Counted from the first letter of the stretch, positions 43,861 to 52,939 are shown. The stretch: 64,000 nucleotides of DNA from Sphaerisporangium corydalis (GCF_025506355.1 NZ_JANZYP010000004.1:1-64000), one strand, 5' to 3'. Notes: generated from the letters alone by a model not told the origin. Made by a program: numbers and translations.

Positions 43861-45014
43861 GCGGGCGGATCGGGCGGGCGTGGGCGGGCTTGGCGGAGCG
43901 GACCGAGGCGGCGACGCCGCCCACCCGCGACCGGGGGGCCGACGCGCTCCGCGCGCTCGCGATCCTCGGGGTGATCGCCGGCCACTGGCTCGTCACCGCC
44001 TGGACGTTCGACCATTCGGGGAACATCCAGGTGACCAGCCCGCTCGCCTCGATGCCGTCCTTCATCCCGCTGTCCTGGGTCCTGCAGACCCTGGCGATCT
44101 TCTTCTTCGTCGGCGGGTACGCGGCGGGCGGCGGCCTGGCCCGTGCCACGGCGCGCGGGTCGACGGCCCGGGAGTGGCTCGGGGGCAGGGCGCGGCGCCT
44201 GGTGGCGCCGGCCGGGCCGTTGCTGCTGGCCTGGGCCGTCGCGCTCGCCGTCCTGGCCGCGGCCGGCGTCGCCCCCGGCTCGCTGCGCGCCCTGGCCACG
44301 CCGGCCCTCGGCCCGCTCTGGTTCCTCGCGGTGTTCGGCCTGCTCACGGCCCTCACCCCGCTCCTGGTCCGCGTCCGGCACGTCCCGCTCCTGCTGACGC
44401 TGCTCGGAGTGGTCCTGGCCGTCGACGCCGCGCGCTTCGCGTTCGGCGGCCCGGCCTGGCTCGGCTGGGCGAACCTGGCCGCCGGCTGGCTCGTCCCCTA
44501 CGTCCTCGGCCTGGCCAGGGCGCGCGGCGCGCTCGCCGGCGGGAGGGTGGCGGCCGCCCTGCTGGCGGGCGGCGCGGCGGGGGCGGTGGTGCTGGTCACC
44601 GCCTTCGGCTACCCGGCCAGCATGATCGGCGTGACCGGGTCGCGGGTGTCCAACCTCAGCCCGCCGACGCTGGCGGCCGTCTGCTTCGGCGTCGCCCAGG
44701 TCGGGCTGGCCCTGCTGCTGCACCGCCCCCTGGGCGTCCTCATGCGGCGCCCGCGCCTGTGGGCCGGGGTCGTGGTCGCGAACCTGTCAGCGATGACCGT
44801 CTTCCTGTGGCACCAGACGGCGCTGACGGTGGTGATGCTGGTCACGGTGCCCTTCGGCGGCGCGCCCGGCCTGGCCTCCCCGCCGGAGTCGCCGCCGTGG
44901 CTGCTCCTGCGACTGTCCTGGCTCCCCCTGCCGGCCGGGTTGCTCGTGCTGGCCTGCCTCGCCGCCCGCCGGGCTCGGGCCGGGCGTACCGAGCATGGCG
45001 GACGTCCAGCATGA
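43857..45014 (+). CDS. Membrane acyltransferase (acyltransferase 3 family)
   Basis: This is a 385-residue membrane protein with about ten helices. The N-terminal motif RGADALRALAILGVIAGHW carries the conserved catalytic His of acyltransferase 3 proteins. Family members O-acylate glycans, lipids or antibiotics. Its start overlaps the hydrolase stop and its stop overlaps the MFS start, so the three proteins are probably made together and may modify and export one product. Confidence 0.85.
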   Translation: MSGRIGRAWAGLAERTEAATPPTRDRGADALRALAILGVIAGHWLVTAWTFDHSGNIQVTSPLASMPSFIPLSWVLQTLAIFFFVGGYAAGGGLARATARGSTAREWLGGRARRLVAPAGPLLLAWAVALAVLAAAGVAPGSLRALATPALGPLWFLAVFGLLTALTPLLVRVRHVPLLLTLLGVVLAVDAARFAFGGPAWLGWANLAAGWLVPYVLGLARARGALAGGRVAAALLAGGAAGAVVLVTAFGYPASMIGVTGSRVSNLSPPTLAAVCFGVAQVGLALLLHRPLGVLMRRPRLWAGVVVANLSAMTVFLWHQTALTVVMLVTVPFGGAPGLASPPESPPWLLLRLSWLPLPAGLLVLACLAARRARAGRTEHGGRPA

Positions 45015-46516
45015 TGGTCAGCATGGACAAAGGCGGCATCCGCATGAAATCCCCCAGCGGCCGGTGGATCGTGTTCACCACCGTGCTCGGGTCGGGGATG
45101 GCCTTCCTGGACAGCACCGTCGTGAACGTGGCGCTGCCCAGGCTGGGCGAGGACCTCGGCGCCTCGATGTCCGGGCTGCAGTGGACGGTGAACGCCTACA
45201 CCCTCACGCTCGCGGGCCTGATCCTGCTCGGCGGCTCCCTCGGCGACCGGTACGGCCGGCGCAAGATCTTCGTCATCGGCGTCGCGTGGTTCGCGATCGC
45301 CTCGGCCCTGTGCGGGCTGGCGCCCAACATCCAGACCCTGATCCTCGCCCGCGCGCTCCAGGGGATCGGCGGCGCGCTGCTCACCCCGGGCTCGCTCGCG
45401 ATCATCCAGTCGTCCTTCGTCCGGGAGGACCGTCCCCGGGCCGTCGGCGTCTGGTCGGGCCTCGGCGGGGTCGCGGGCGCCGTCGGGCCCCTGCTCGGCG
45501 GCTGGCTCGTGGAGACGGCCGGCTGGCGCTGGGTCTTCCTGATCAACCTGCCGATCGCGGCCCTGGTGGCCGTCACGGCCGTGCGGCACGTGCCGGAGAC
45601 CAAGGACGAGACGGCGACCGGCCGGTTCGACGTGCTCGGCGCGGCGCTCGCGGCCCTGGCCCTGGCCGGGATCACCTACGGGCTGATCGAACGCGGCTCG
45701 GCGATCCCGCTGGCCTCGGCGATCGTGGGCGTCGCGCTCGGCGTGGCGTTCGTGCTGCTGGAGGCGCGCCGCTCGCACGGCGGCGCGGTGTCGGCGCTGG
45801 TGCCGGTGCGCGTGTTCGCCTCCCGCGAGTTCACCGCCGTCAACGTCGTGACGCTGATCATGTACGCGGCGATGGGCGTGGTCTTCTTCCTGCTCGTCGT
45901 GGAACTCCAGGTCGCGGCCGGTTTCTCGCCCATCGCGGCCGGGTGCTCGATGCTGCCGGTGATGGTGCTCATGCTGCTGCTGTCGCCCCGGGCGGGCGAG
46001 CTCGGCAGGCGGATCGGCCCGCGCCTGCCGATGACCGCTGGGATCCTGGTCTGCTCGGGCGGCCTGCTGCTGATGAGCCGGGTCGGGCCGGGCTCGTCGT
46101 ACCTGGTGGACGTGCTCCCGGCGGTCACGGTGTTCGGCCTTGGGCTCTCGGCCGCGGTCGCGCCGCTCACCGCGACGGTGCTGGCCACCGCCGACGAGCG
46201 GTTCGCGGGGGTCGCCAGCGGCGTCAACAACGCGGTGGCGCGGACGGGCAGCCTGCTCGCCGTCGCCGCCATCCCGCCGCTCGTCGGGCTCACCGGCGCG
46301 GCGTACACCTCGCCGATCGAGTTCACCTCGGGGTTCCGGGCGGCGATGATGGTCAGCGCGGCGATGATGGTCGGCGCGGCGATCCTGACGTTCGTCACGA
46401 TCAGGACCAATGCCCTGCGTGAGCCGGAGCGCAAGACGGCCTGCGAGCTGACGGCGCCGCCCCTGGAGACCGGCGAGCGGATCGATCCGAGCGAGGAGAC
46501 CCGCGAGCACGCCTGA
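45011..46516 (+). CDS. MFS efflux transporter, DHA2 (EmrB/QacA) type
   Basis: This is a 501-residue transporter with about 14 helices. Motif A GDRYGRRKIF and motif C in the LGGVAGAVGPLLGGWLVE helix identify a drug:proton antiporter. The N-terminal FLDSTVVNVALP is typical of the family. ATG 45011 overlaps the acyltransferase stop. It should export drugs or a self-made compound. Confidence 0.9.
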   Translation: MMVSMDKGGIRMKSPSGRWIVFTTVLGSGMAFLDSTVVNVALPRLGEDLGASMSGLQWTVNAYTLTLAGLILLGGSLGDRYGRRKIFVIGVAWFAIASALCGLAPNIQTLILARALQGIGGALLTPGSLAIIQSSFVREDRPRAVGVWSGLGGVAGAVGPLLGGWLVETAGWRWVFLINLPIAALVAVTAVRHVPETKDETATGRFDVLGAALAALALAGITYGLIERGSAIPLASAIVGVALGVAFVLLEARRSHGGAVSALVPVRVFASREFTAVNVVTLIMYAAMGVVFFLLVVELQVAAGFSPIAAGCSMLPVMVLMLLLSPRAGELGRRIGPRLPMTAGILVCSGGLLLMSRVGPGSSYLVDVLPAVTVFGLGLSAAVAPLTATVLATADERFAGVASGVNNAVARTGSLLAVAAIPPLVGLTGAAYTSPIEFTSGFRAAMMVSAAMMVGAAILTFVTIRTNALREPERKTACELTAPPLETGERIDPSEETREHA

Positions 46517-46534
46517 CCGGATAAATAGCCCGGT
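46516..46534. promoter_or_regulatory. Inverted repeat upstream of the aminotransferase gene
   Basis: ACCGG-N9-CCGGT (46516-46520, 46530-46534) lies at the end of the MFS gene in a short AT-rich spot. It could be an operator; the arms are short, so confidence is low. Confidence 0.3.
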
Positions 46535-46600
46535 TTGGTGTACTTTGACGTCAGATTTCCGCCAGAGAGGCGGAGGCGTGCGATCCGTTCCGAGGCACCG

Positions 46601-47956
46601 ATGATCGACCGTACCCGTCTCGCCGCCCTGCTCGGCCGCGAGCGCCAGGCGTACCGCGACCGCAACCCCCGCTCGGCCGCCGCGTACGAGCGTGCCAAGG
46701 CCCACCTGTTCGGCGGCGTGCCCATGACCTGGATGAACAAGACCGCCGCCGGGTTCCCGCTCTACCTGGCCGAGGCCAGGGGGGCCAGGGTCACCGACGT
46801 GGACGGCCACGAGTACGTCGACCTGTGCCTCGGCGACACCGGCGCCATGGCCGGGCACTCGCCGACGGCCACCGTGGACGCGGTCGCCGAACGCTTCGGC
46901 GGGCGCGGCGGCGCCACCGTGATGATGCCCACCGAGGACGCCACCTGGGTCGGCGCCGAGCTCGGCCGGCGCTTCGGCGTGCCGTACTGGAGCTTCTCGC
47001 TGACCGCCACCGACGCCAACCGCTGGGCCATCCGCCTGGCCAGGGCCCTCACCGGCCGCACCCGGATCCTGGTGTACAGCTACTGCTACCACGGCAGCGT
47101 CGACGAGGTCCTGCTCGTCGTCGGCCCGGACGGCTCCCAGGTCATCCGCGAGGGCAACGTCGGCGCCCCCACCGACCCGACCACGACCTCCCGGGTCGTG
47201 GAGTTCAACGACCTGCCGGCCCTGGAACGCGAGCTGGCGTACGGCGACGTCGCGGCCGTCCTGATGGAGCCGGCCCTCACCAACATCGGCATCGTGCTGC
47301 CCGAACCCGGCTACCTGGACGCGGTGCGCGAGCTGACCCGGCGGCACGGCACCCTGCTGATCAACGACGAGACGCACACCTTCTCGGCAGGACCCGGCGG
47401 CTGCACCGGGGCCTGGGGGCTGGAGCCCGACATCGTGACGATCGGCAAGGCCATCGGCGGCGGCATCCCCAGCGGCGGATACGGCCTGTCCGCCGAGGTG
47501 GCGGCGCGCCTGTCGGGCATGAGCGGGCTCGACCTGGTCGACATGGGCGGGGTCGGCGGCACGCTGGCGGGCAACGCGCTCTCGGTCGCCGCGATGCGCG
47601 CCACCCTCGAACACGTGCTCACCGACGATGCCTTCACCGCGATGATCGAGCTGGCGACCCGGTTCACCACGGGCGTCCAGGCCGTGATCGACGAACACGG
47701 GCTGCCCTGGTCGGTCACCCAGCTCGGCGCCCGCGCGGAGTACCGCTTCACCAGCCCCGCCCCGCGCGACGGCGGCTCCTCCAACGCGGCCGGCGACCCC
47801 GATCTGGACGACTACCTGCACGTGTACCTGGCCAACCGCGGCGTCCTGCTCACCCCGTTCCACAACATGGCCCTCATGTCCCCCGCCACCACCCCCTCCG
47901 ACATCGACCACCACCAAACAACCTTCACCTCAGCCGTGACCGACCTCGTCGCCTGA
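46601..47956 (+). CDS. Class III aminotransferase (glutamate-1-semialdehyde aminomutase-like)
   Basis: This is a 451-residue PLP enzyme. The PLP Lys lies in DIVTIGKAIGGGIPSG, and LLINDETHTF carries the Asp that binds the pyridine N. LFGGVPMTWM and the overall layout resemble glutamate-1-semialdehyde 2,1-aminomutase, but no haem genes are nearby, so a catabolic or secondary-metabolite amine substrate is equally likely. ATG 46601 follows CCGAGGC; an upstream GTG at 46535 would include the promoter region. Confidence 0.87.
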   Translation: MIDRTRLAALLGRERQAYRDRNPRSAAAYERAKAHLFGGVPMTWMNKTAAGFPLYLAEARGARVTDVDGHEYVDLCLGDTGAMAGHSPTATVDAVAERFGGRGGATVMMPTEDATWVGAELGRRFGVPYWSFSLTATDANRWAIRLARALTGRTRILVYSYCYHGSVDEVLLVVGPDGSQVIREGNVGAPTDPTTTSRVVEFNDLPALERELAYGDVAAVLMEPALTNIGIVLPEPGYLDAVRELTRRHGTLLINDETHTFSAGPGGCTGAWGLEPDIVTIGKAIGGGIPSGGYGLSAEVAARLSGMSGLDLVDMGGVGGTLAGNALSVAAMRATLEHVLTDDAFTAMIELATRFTTGVQAVIDEHGLPWSVTQLGARAEYRFTSPAPRDGGSSNAAGDPDLDDYLHVYLANRGVLLTPFHNMALMSPATTPSDIDHHQTTFTSAVTDLVA

Positions 47957-47958
47957 GG

Positions 47959-47994
47959 CCCCTCTGTCCCGTCACGTTCCTCGTATCAGAGGGG
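47959..47994. terminator. Bidirectional hairpin at a convergent junction
   Basis: CCCCTCTG (47959-47966) pairs with CAGAGGGG (47987-47994). It sits between the two stops and includes the last codons of the minus-strand gene. Confidence 0.6.
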
Positions 47995-49998
47995 TGGGAG
48001 GCGGGTGGCCAGGAGGGGGGTGAGGGTTTCCGCGTACTGTTCGGTCATGTGGCTGTCGTCGCGGTAGACGAGGGTGTCCCTGACGACGGGCGGGCAGAGA
48101 CCCGCGGCGGAGCACAGCCAGTGCGTCGGGTCGATCGGTGTCGCGCCCGTGTCCCCGGCGGCCTCGGTGACCGCGTCGCGGCGGGTCTGGTCTTCGATGG
48201 CGCCGGGCAGGTGGTTGGCGCAGCGGGCGAGCTGCAGCGGGTGTGCGGCCACGCACTCCGGCGCGTCCCCCTTGGGCCAGGGCGTGTCCATCATCACGAC
48301 CGGCCTCGCCCCGCTGGCGGCGACCGCGCGGAAGGTCTCACGGAAGCCCGTGACCCACGCCCCGTGCGGGTCCTTGGTCTTCGCCGCGAGCGTCCCATCG
48401 TCGGACGACGACATGACCACCAGCGCCGGACGCAGGCCGGCGATCCGCGTGAGCGCCTTCTTCCGCCACAGGTCGCACGAGGTGTAGGGGCGGCTGCTCC
48501 TGATGGTCGTGACCTCGGCGACCTTGCACCACGCCTTGGTCAGCGAGACGAGCTTCCAGTGCCTCTGCACGGCGAGCCTCTCCAGGGCCGGGAACCACTG
48601 AGCGGCATGGGAGTCGCCGAACAGGACCACGGTCGTGGGTGACTGGAGATCCCCGTACACGCAGGGAGGGCTCCAGTCGCTCTCGTAGCCCAGGTGGCAC
48701 CCGTCCCGGTACACCGGGGACTCGGTGGACCTCACCTCGGCGAGCGCCGGTTTCAGGTTGGCGGGCAGCTCCGACGGGGGCTCGGCCAGGGCGGCCTGGA
48801 GGTCGGCCGCCGGGTCGGTGGAGGCGGCCAGGCGGGCGCCGAGATCGGGCGCGGGCCGTCCGGCGGCGACCTGCCGGGGGACGCCGATCGCGATCAGGCA
48901 GAGCACGACCGTCCCCCCGGACAGCACGGCGCCCAGGCCGACCCCCCGGCCGGGACGGCCACGGAACGCCCGGTGGAACCGCAGCGGATTCTCGACGGCG
49001 CGCAGGGTGGCCGCCGCGACCACCAGGCTGAGACCGCTCAGCGCAAGGCCGAGCGGCACCGACGGCGAAAGGCCGAGGGCCTTGGGGCCGATCACGATGA
49101 ACGGCCAGTGCCACAGGTACCACGCGTAGGAGAGGCCACCGACCCGGACCAGCGGCGCGCGGCCCAGCACCAGCCCGGCGTCCCACCGGACCGCCCCGGC
49201 CCCGCCCGCGATGACCATCATGGCGCCCAGGACCGGCAGCGGCGCGGCGTGGCCGGGGAAGGCCGTGGTCGTGTCGAACAGCAGGGCCGACAGCACGACG
49301 CCCGCGAGACCCGTCCAGCTCATCGGCACGGCGAGCCGGGCCGGGATCTTGCGTATCGGGACCAGCGCGAGAAGCGCTCCGCAGCCCAGCTCCCAGGCCC
49401 GCGTGTGGGACCCGAAGTACGCCCAGGGCGCGGACCTCCCGGTTTCGGCGACGCTCACGGCGAACGACGCCCCGCACAGCACGAGCGACAGGCCCACCAG
49501 GTACGTGCGGCTCCTGGCCGCCCGCCACACGATCAGGATCAGCAGGGGCCACAGCAGGTAGAACTGCTCCTCCACCGCCAGCGACCAGAAATGCTGGAAC
49601 GGCGAGGGCGGGCCGGCCTGCGCCAGGTAGTCGGTGCCGGTGATCGCCAGCCGGAGGTTGACCGCGTAGAACGCGCTGCTCAGCCCGTCCCAGGCGTACC
49701 CCTGGAACCGTACGGGCGACAGCCACACCCGGGACGCGAGGAGGGTGGTGAGCAGGACGAGCGTGGACGCCGGCAGCAGCCGCAGCGCGCGCCGGGCGTA
49801 GAACCCGCCGATCGAGATCCGGCCGGTTTTTGTCAGCTCCCTGGACAGCAGGGAGGTGATCAGGAACCCGGAGATCACGAAGAAGACGTCGACGCCGACG
49901 TATCCGCCGGCCAGGAGCGGGACGCCGCAGTGACTCAGCACCACCAGGCCGACCGCGACGGCCCGCAGGCCCTCGATGTCGGCACGCTTCGTGCTCAT
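47986..49998 (-). CDS. O-acyltransferase with C-terminal SGNH domain (OafA-type)
   Basis: This protein of about 670 residues has an N-terminal acyltransferase 3 membrane domain with about ten helices (DIEGLRAVAVGLVVLSHCGVP, FFVISGFLI, FWSLAVEEQFYLLWP) and a C-terminal extracytoplasmic SGNH domain with the nucleophile in FGDSHAAQW and the Asp/His pair in DDSHMTEQYA. Such proteins O-acetylate cell-surface glycans. ATG 49998 opens the common MSTKR-DIEGLRAV start; ATG 50049 is an alternative. Confidence 0.9.
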   Translation of the reverse strand: MSTKRADIEGLRAVAVGLVVLSHCGVPLLAGGYVGVDVFFVISGFLITSLLSRELTKTGRISIGGFYARRALRLLPASTLVLLTTLLASRVWLSPVRFQGYAWDGLSSAFYAVNLRLAITGTDYLAQAGPPSPFQHFWSLAVEEQFYLLWPLLILIVWRAARSRTYLVGLSLVLCGASFAVSVAETGRSAPWAYFGSHTRAWELGCGALLALVPIRKIPARLAVPMSWTGLAGVVLSALLFDTTTAFPGHAAPLPVLGAMMVIAGGAGAVRWDAGLVLGRAPLVRVGGLSYAWYLWHWPFIVIGPKALGLSPSVPLGLALSGLSLVVAAATLRAVENPLRFHRAFRGRPGRGVGLGAVLSGGTVVLCLIAIGVPRQVAAGRPAPDLGARLAASTDPAADLQAALAEPPSELPANLKPALAEVRSTESPVYRDGCHLGYESDWSPPCVYGDLQSPTTVVLFGDSHAAQWFPALERLAVQRHWKLVSLTKAWCKVAEVTTIRSSRPYTSCDLWRKKALTRIAGLRPALVVMSSSDDGTLAAKTKDPHGAWVTGFRETFRAVAASGARPVVMMDTPWPKGDAPECVAAHPLQLARCANHLPGAIEDQTRRDAVTEAAGDTGATPIDPTHWLCSAAGLCPPVVRDTLVYRDDSHMTEQYAETLTPLLATRLPPL

Positions 49999-50388
49999 CT
50001 CGGCGGCGGAGGCCTCATCGGGTCGTACCACGGCAAGGCCCGGGGGCATCTGGGAGGTATCTCTCCACGTCGGTCAGCGGCCCAAGCCTTCCACGGACTC
50101 GATTTGTGTCGTCGACAGGGATAGAGGACCGGCGGCATCGCCGTTCCCAAGGCCGGGCAACACCCGCTCCTCCCCCGAACCGCCACACTTCCGGGCACCA
50201 TGATGAGTGGGTGAGGCGACACCGGCGGATGCGGGCGGTGGCCAGGTCATGAAGACCTCGTGTACGCGCCACGTACCTCCCGGCGGGCCGCGCGCGGAGG
50301 CGGTCCCCGGATCGGTGGTGACGGGCCTGGTCGGGCAGGTCCTTGCTGATATCGTCATGATGAATTGGTCCCGCCTCGAGGGGATGCC
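49999..50388. other. Divergent intergenic region with GntR operator
   Basis: These 390 bp between the acyltransferase and gntR genes contain the TCATGATGAAT site (50355-50365) and no supported gene. An alternative acyltransferase start (50049) lies within it. Confidence 0.5.
50355..50365. promoter_or_regulatory. Putative GntR operator, copy 1
   Basis: TCATGATGAAT contains the palindrome ATCATGAT-like core and lies 24 bp before the gntR start. The identical 11-mer occurs 49 bp upstream of the hydrolase gene at 52011-52021. Confidence 0.6.
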
Positions 50389-51096
50389 TTGGCCACCGCG
50401 CACGACGACCTCACCCGCCCCGCGCCCGGCCGGGCGGAGGTCGCCGCCGAGCGCATCGCCGCGCTGGCCGCCCGTACGGCCCCCGGCGGCCGGCTCGGCA
50501 CCAAGGAAGAGCTGCGGATCACGTGCGGGGTCTCGGTCGGCACCTTCAACGAGGCTTTGCGGCTCCTGCAGTCCCGGGGGCTGGTCACCGTCCGCCCCGG
50601 CCCCGGCGGCGGCCTGTTCGCCGCCGAGCAGTCGCCCATGGTCCGGCTCGGCAACTCCGTCCTCGCCCTGGACGGCGGCGAGACCGACGTCGCCGACGCC
50701 ATCCGCATCCGCGACGCCCTCGACCCGCTGCTGGTCGAGGACGCCCTGTGGCACGGCTCCCCCGCCGACATCGCCGACCTGCGGCGCGAGCTCGACGTCA
50801 TGGCGCGTGCGGTGGAGGACGGCGACGCGAAGGCGTTCAAGCACGGCAACTGGCGCCTGCACGCCCGCATCGCCGCCATCAGCCCCAGCCCGCTGCTGCG
50901 CTCGCTGTACAGCAGCCTGCTGGAGGTCATCGAGTCCCACACCCTGAGCGTGCTGCCCGGCGGCGACCGTCCTTTGCGCGAGCACATCCGCGAACGACAC
51001 GCGCTCCACGTCGCCCTCATCGACGCCCTGGAGCGGCGCGACCGCGACCTCGCCCTCCAGATCACCCGCGCCCACGGCACCACGACCGCCCACTGA
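50389..51096 (+). CDS. FadR-type GntR regulator
   Basis: This is a 235-residue GntR-family regulator with an N-terminal winged helix (about residues 20-85, TKEELRITCGVSVGTFNEALRLLQSRGLVTVRPGPGGGLF) and a C-terminal all-helical FCD ligand-binding domain. TTG 50389 was chosen because GAGGGG precedes it by 5 bp. It probably represses itself and the convergent fumarylacetoacetase-like gene through the shared TCATGATGAAT motif; the ligand is presumably a carboxylate. Confidence 0.87.
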   Translation: MATAHDDLTRPAPGRAEVAAERIAALAARTAPGGRLGTKEELRITCGVSVGTFNEALRLLQSRGLVTVRPGPGGGLFAAEQSPMVRLGNSVLALDGGETDVADAIRIRDALDPLLVEDALWHGSPADIADLRRELDVMARAVEDGDAKAFKHGNWRLHARIAAISPSPLLRSLYSSLLEVIESHTLSVLPGGDRPLREHIRERHALHVALIDALERRDRDLALQITRAHGTTTAH

Positions 51097-51119
51097 CCCC
51101 GCTCAGCCTTCCCGGTGGC

Positions 51120-51962
51120 TCAGGACGTGAAGCGCTGGCGCAGTTCGCCGATGCCCTCGATGGCGCTCACCACCTCGTCCCCGTCGGCGAGGAAGCGCGG
51201 GGGGGTGCGTCCGAGGCCGACGCCGGCCGGGGTGCCGGTGAAGATGACGTCGCCGGGCAGCAGCGGGATGACCTCCGACAGCCGGGAGACCAGCGCGGCC
51301 ACCGACAGGATCAGGTCGCCGGTGCGGCCCTTCTGGACCTGCTCGCCGTTGAGCGTGCAGCGCAGTTCGAGGTCGGCGGGGTCGTCGAACTCGTCCGGAG
51401 TCACCACCCAGGGACCGATCGGGGCGAAACCGGGAAAGGACTTGCCCAGGCTGAACTGCGGGGCGGGCCCGGCCAGCTGGGTGATCCGCTCGGAGATGTC
51501 CTGGCCGACGGTCAGGCCCGCCACGTGGTCCCAGGCGTCGGCCTCGGCGACTCCGTGGGCCCGGCGCCCGATGACCGCGACGAGCTCGACCTCCCAGTCG
51601 GTGTTGCCGCCCTTCGGCAGGCGGACCTCGCTGACCGGGGCGGCGATGCTGCTGACGAACTTGGTGAAGACCGGCGGCAGTCCCTGCGGCGCCTCGAACC
51701 CGGACTCGGCGGCGTGGGCGCGATAGTTCAGTCCGATCGCGAGCACCTGCCGGGGGGCCGGCGTGGGCGGACCCAGATCCTCAGGTGCGAAGTCCGCACC
51801 ACCGGCCAGGTCCGCCTCGGCCGCCCAGGCGCGGAACTCCTCCCACCGCTCGTACACGGCCTGCGGATCCGCGCCGAAGCGTCCCCCACTGGCCAGTTCG
51901 ACATCGACGGCCTTCCCCTCGTGCAGCAGTACCAGACGACCAGAGAGATTGGCGATACGCAC
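51120..51962 (-). CDS. Fumarylacetoacetate hydrolase family protein
   Basis: This is a 280-residue FAH-fold enzyme. Metal ligands lie in DWEVELVAVIGR, and VLAIGLNYRAHAAESG and TGTPAGVGLG match the family. Members cleave beta-diketones or hydrate/isomerise or decarboxylate catabolic 2-oxo acids. The family covers many activities, and the GntR regulator next door suggests inducible catabolism of an organic acid. The first 75 residues form the usual smaller N-terminal domain. Confidence 0.9.
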   Translation of the reverse strand: MRIANLSGRLVLLHEGKAVDVELASGGRFGADPQAVYERWEEFRAWAAEADLAGGADFAPEDLGPPTPAPRQVLAIGLNYRAHAAESGFEAPQGLPPVFTKFVSSIAAPVSEVRLPKGGNTDWEVELVAVIGRRAHGVAEADAWDHVAGLTVGQDISERITQLAGPAPQFSLGKSFPGFAPIGPWVVTPDEFDDPADLELRCTLNGEQVQKGRTGDLILSVAALVSRLSEVIPLLPGDVIFTGTPAGVGLGRTPPRFLADGDEVVSAIEGIGELRQRFTS

Positions 51963-52010
51963 GCGACGACTCCTTCTACGAGAGGCCAGGCCGACGGGAT
52001 GCCCTAACCA

Positions 52011-52021
52011 TCATGATGAAT
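52011..52021. promoter_or_regulatory. Putative GntR operator, copy 2
   Basis: The second copy of TCATGATGAAT lies upstream of the minus-strand hydrolase gene start at 51962, within a small AT-rich patch. Confidence 0.6.
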
Positions 52022-52144
52022 ATGACGATAATGCCCACCCCCACCCACCCCGTCAACCAACCCCACCGAGCCACGAGACACCCCCGCGCCGACCCACCGG
52101 TGACTCAACAAGAAGACGGGAAAGGCGCCTGCCACAGACGACCC

Positions 52145-52188
52145 AGTGTCGTGGGAACCGACTCCTGCCCACCCAGCACTCGCACCCC
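52145..52188. repeat. 44-bp direct repeat, copy 1
   Basis: The unit starts AGTGTCGTGGGAACCGA and ends TCGCACCCC; copy 2 at 52334 differs at three positions. GGAAAGGCGCCTG or a near variant precedes both copies by 20-35 bp, so the duplicated block is somewhat longer and decayed. Confidence 0.85.
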
Positions 52189-52333
52189 TAACAACCCATC
52201 GACGGCCAAACCCGGCGCCACGAAGCCGGCGCCCTGTGCGAAAGCCACGCCGGAGACCGGTCACAAAACTGACCCAGGGCGATTTAAGTAGGAGACGGAA
52301 AGGCGCCTGGCGAAGATGGCCCACCCCGCAAGC

Positions 52334-52377
52334 AGTGTCGTGGGAACCGAGTCCTGCCCACCCAGGATTCGCACCCC
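52334..52377. repeat. 44-bp direct repeat, copy 2
   Basis: This is the second copy, 189 bp after the first, with 41 of 44 positions identical. Confidence 0.85.
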
Positions 52378-52399
52378 CGATCTGACACCGAAGCTGAAA

Positions 52400-52640
52400 G
52401 CCACCGCCCACCCCTCCTCCAGCCCCACCACGCCCACCCGACCAACCGCTGGACCGCCGCCCTCCCCGCCCATACCGCCCACCCGACCAGGCGCAAGGCC
52501 GTCATCCTTCTCCACCCACCACGCCCACCGAGCAGACGCCTACCGGCGCCCCCCTTCACCCACCACGCCCACCCGACCAAACGCCAGGCCGCCACGCTCA
52601 CTGCCCCACCGCGCCCACCCACAAGGCGCCGACGCGGCGG
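52400..52640. repeat. Degenerate 45-bp tandem repeats
   Basis: The core GCCCACC recurs at 52406, 52432, 52477, 52523, 52567 and 52613, the last five at 44-46 bp intervals. The best-conserved part is CCACGCCCACCCGACCAA. It resembles an old mini-satellite rather than a CRISPR, as there are no unique spacers of constant length. Confidence 0.7.
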
Positions 52641-52726
52641 GACATGGGTGCGGCGAATTCGGCGCCCTGTGCGGCGGCTACGCCGGTTAACGGCTGTGAG
52701 TACAGTGCATAAGCCCATTCACCAGA

Positions 52727-52939
52727 TCATCGACCGAATATCCCCTCAAAAACCCCACGACGGAAGCGACTCCATTCGCCCGGTACGAACATCAGCACCG
52801 GTCCCGTGGGATTCTTCGAGTCGCGGACGGCCACGACACCAGGGAGATTGGTGGAGACCTCCACGCATCCCGACCCGACGGCGTCTCCGCTTCTCGTGGA
52901 CTTGCGCCAAGCGGCCGAATTCAGATCCGCCTTGTCCAA
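52727..52939 (-). CDS. DUF397 protein
   Basis: This is a 70-residue protein with the DUF397 pattern (SAAWRKSTRSGDAVGSGCVEV, VAVRDSKNPTGPVLMFVPGEW). These small proteins occur in large numbers in actinomycetes next to XRE/DUF5753 regulators and probably act as their partners or antagonists in developmental control. TTG 52939 follows GAGGAGG and overlaps the regulator's 3' end by 19 bp, so the two are translationally coupled. Confidence 0.9.
   Translation of the reverse strand: MDKADLNSAAWRKSTRSGDAVGSGCVEVSTNLPGVVAVRDSKNPTGPVLMFVPGEWSRFRRGVFEGIFGR

Larger units (their letters stand above)
52022..52726. other. Gene-free repeat tract
   Basis: About 700 bp without a supportable gene. It holds a pair of 44-bp direct repeats (52145-52188, 52334-52377) and a run of degenerate 45-bp repeats (52400-52640). 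The open frames that cross it consist only of the translated repeats (RLVGWAWW-like) and lack a ribosome binding site. Confidence 0.7.

Noticed and set aside
46535-46600. Upstream GTG start for the class III aminotransferase
   Set aside because: It would add an unconserved Arg-rich segment over the likely promoter. ATG 46601 has a better ribosome binding site.
52334-52400. tRNA-like segment (GGTGCGAATCC on the minus strand)
   Set aside because: Only a T-arm-like string is present; no matching acceptor, D or anticodon stems could be drawn, and the string is part of a direct repeat.
52284-52718. Minus-strand frame encoding RLVGWAWW-like repeats
   Set aside because: It is the translation of a 45-bp degenerate DNA repeat, lacks a ribosome binding site and has implausible Trp/Arg-rich composition.
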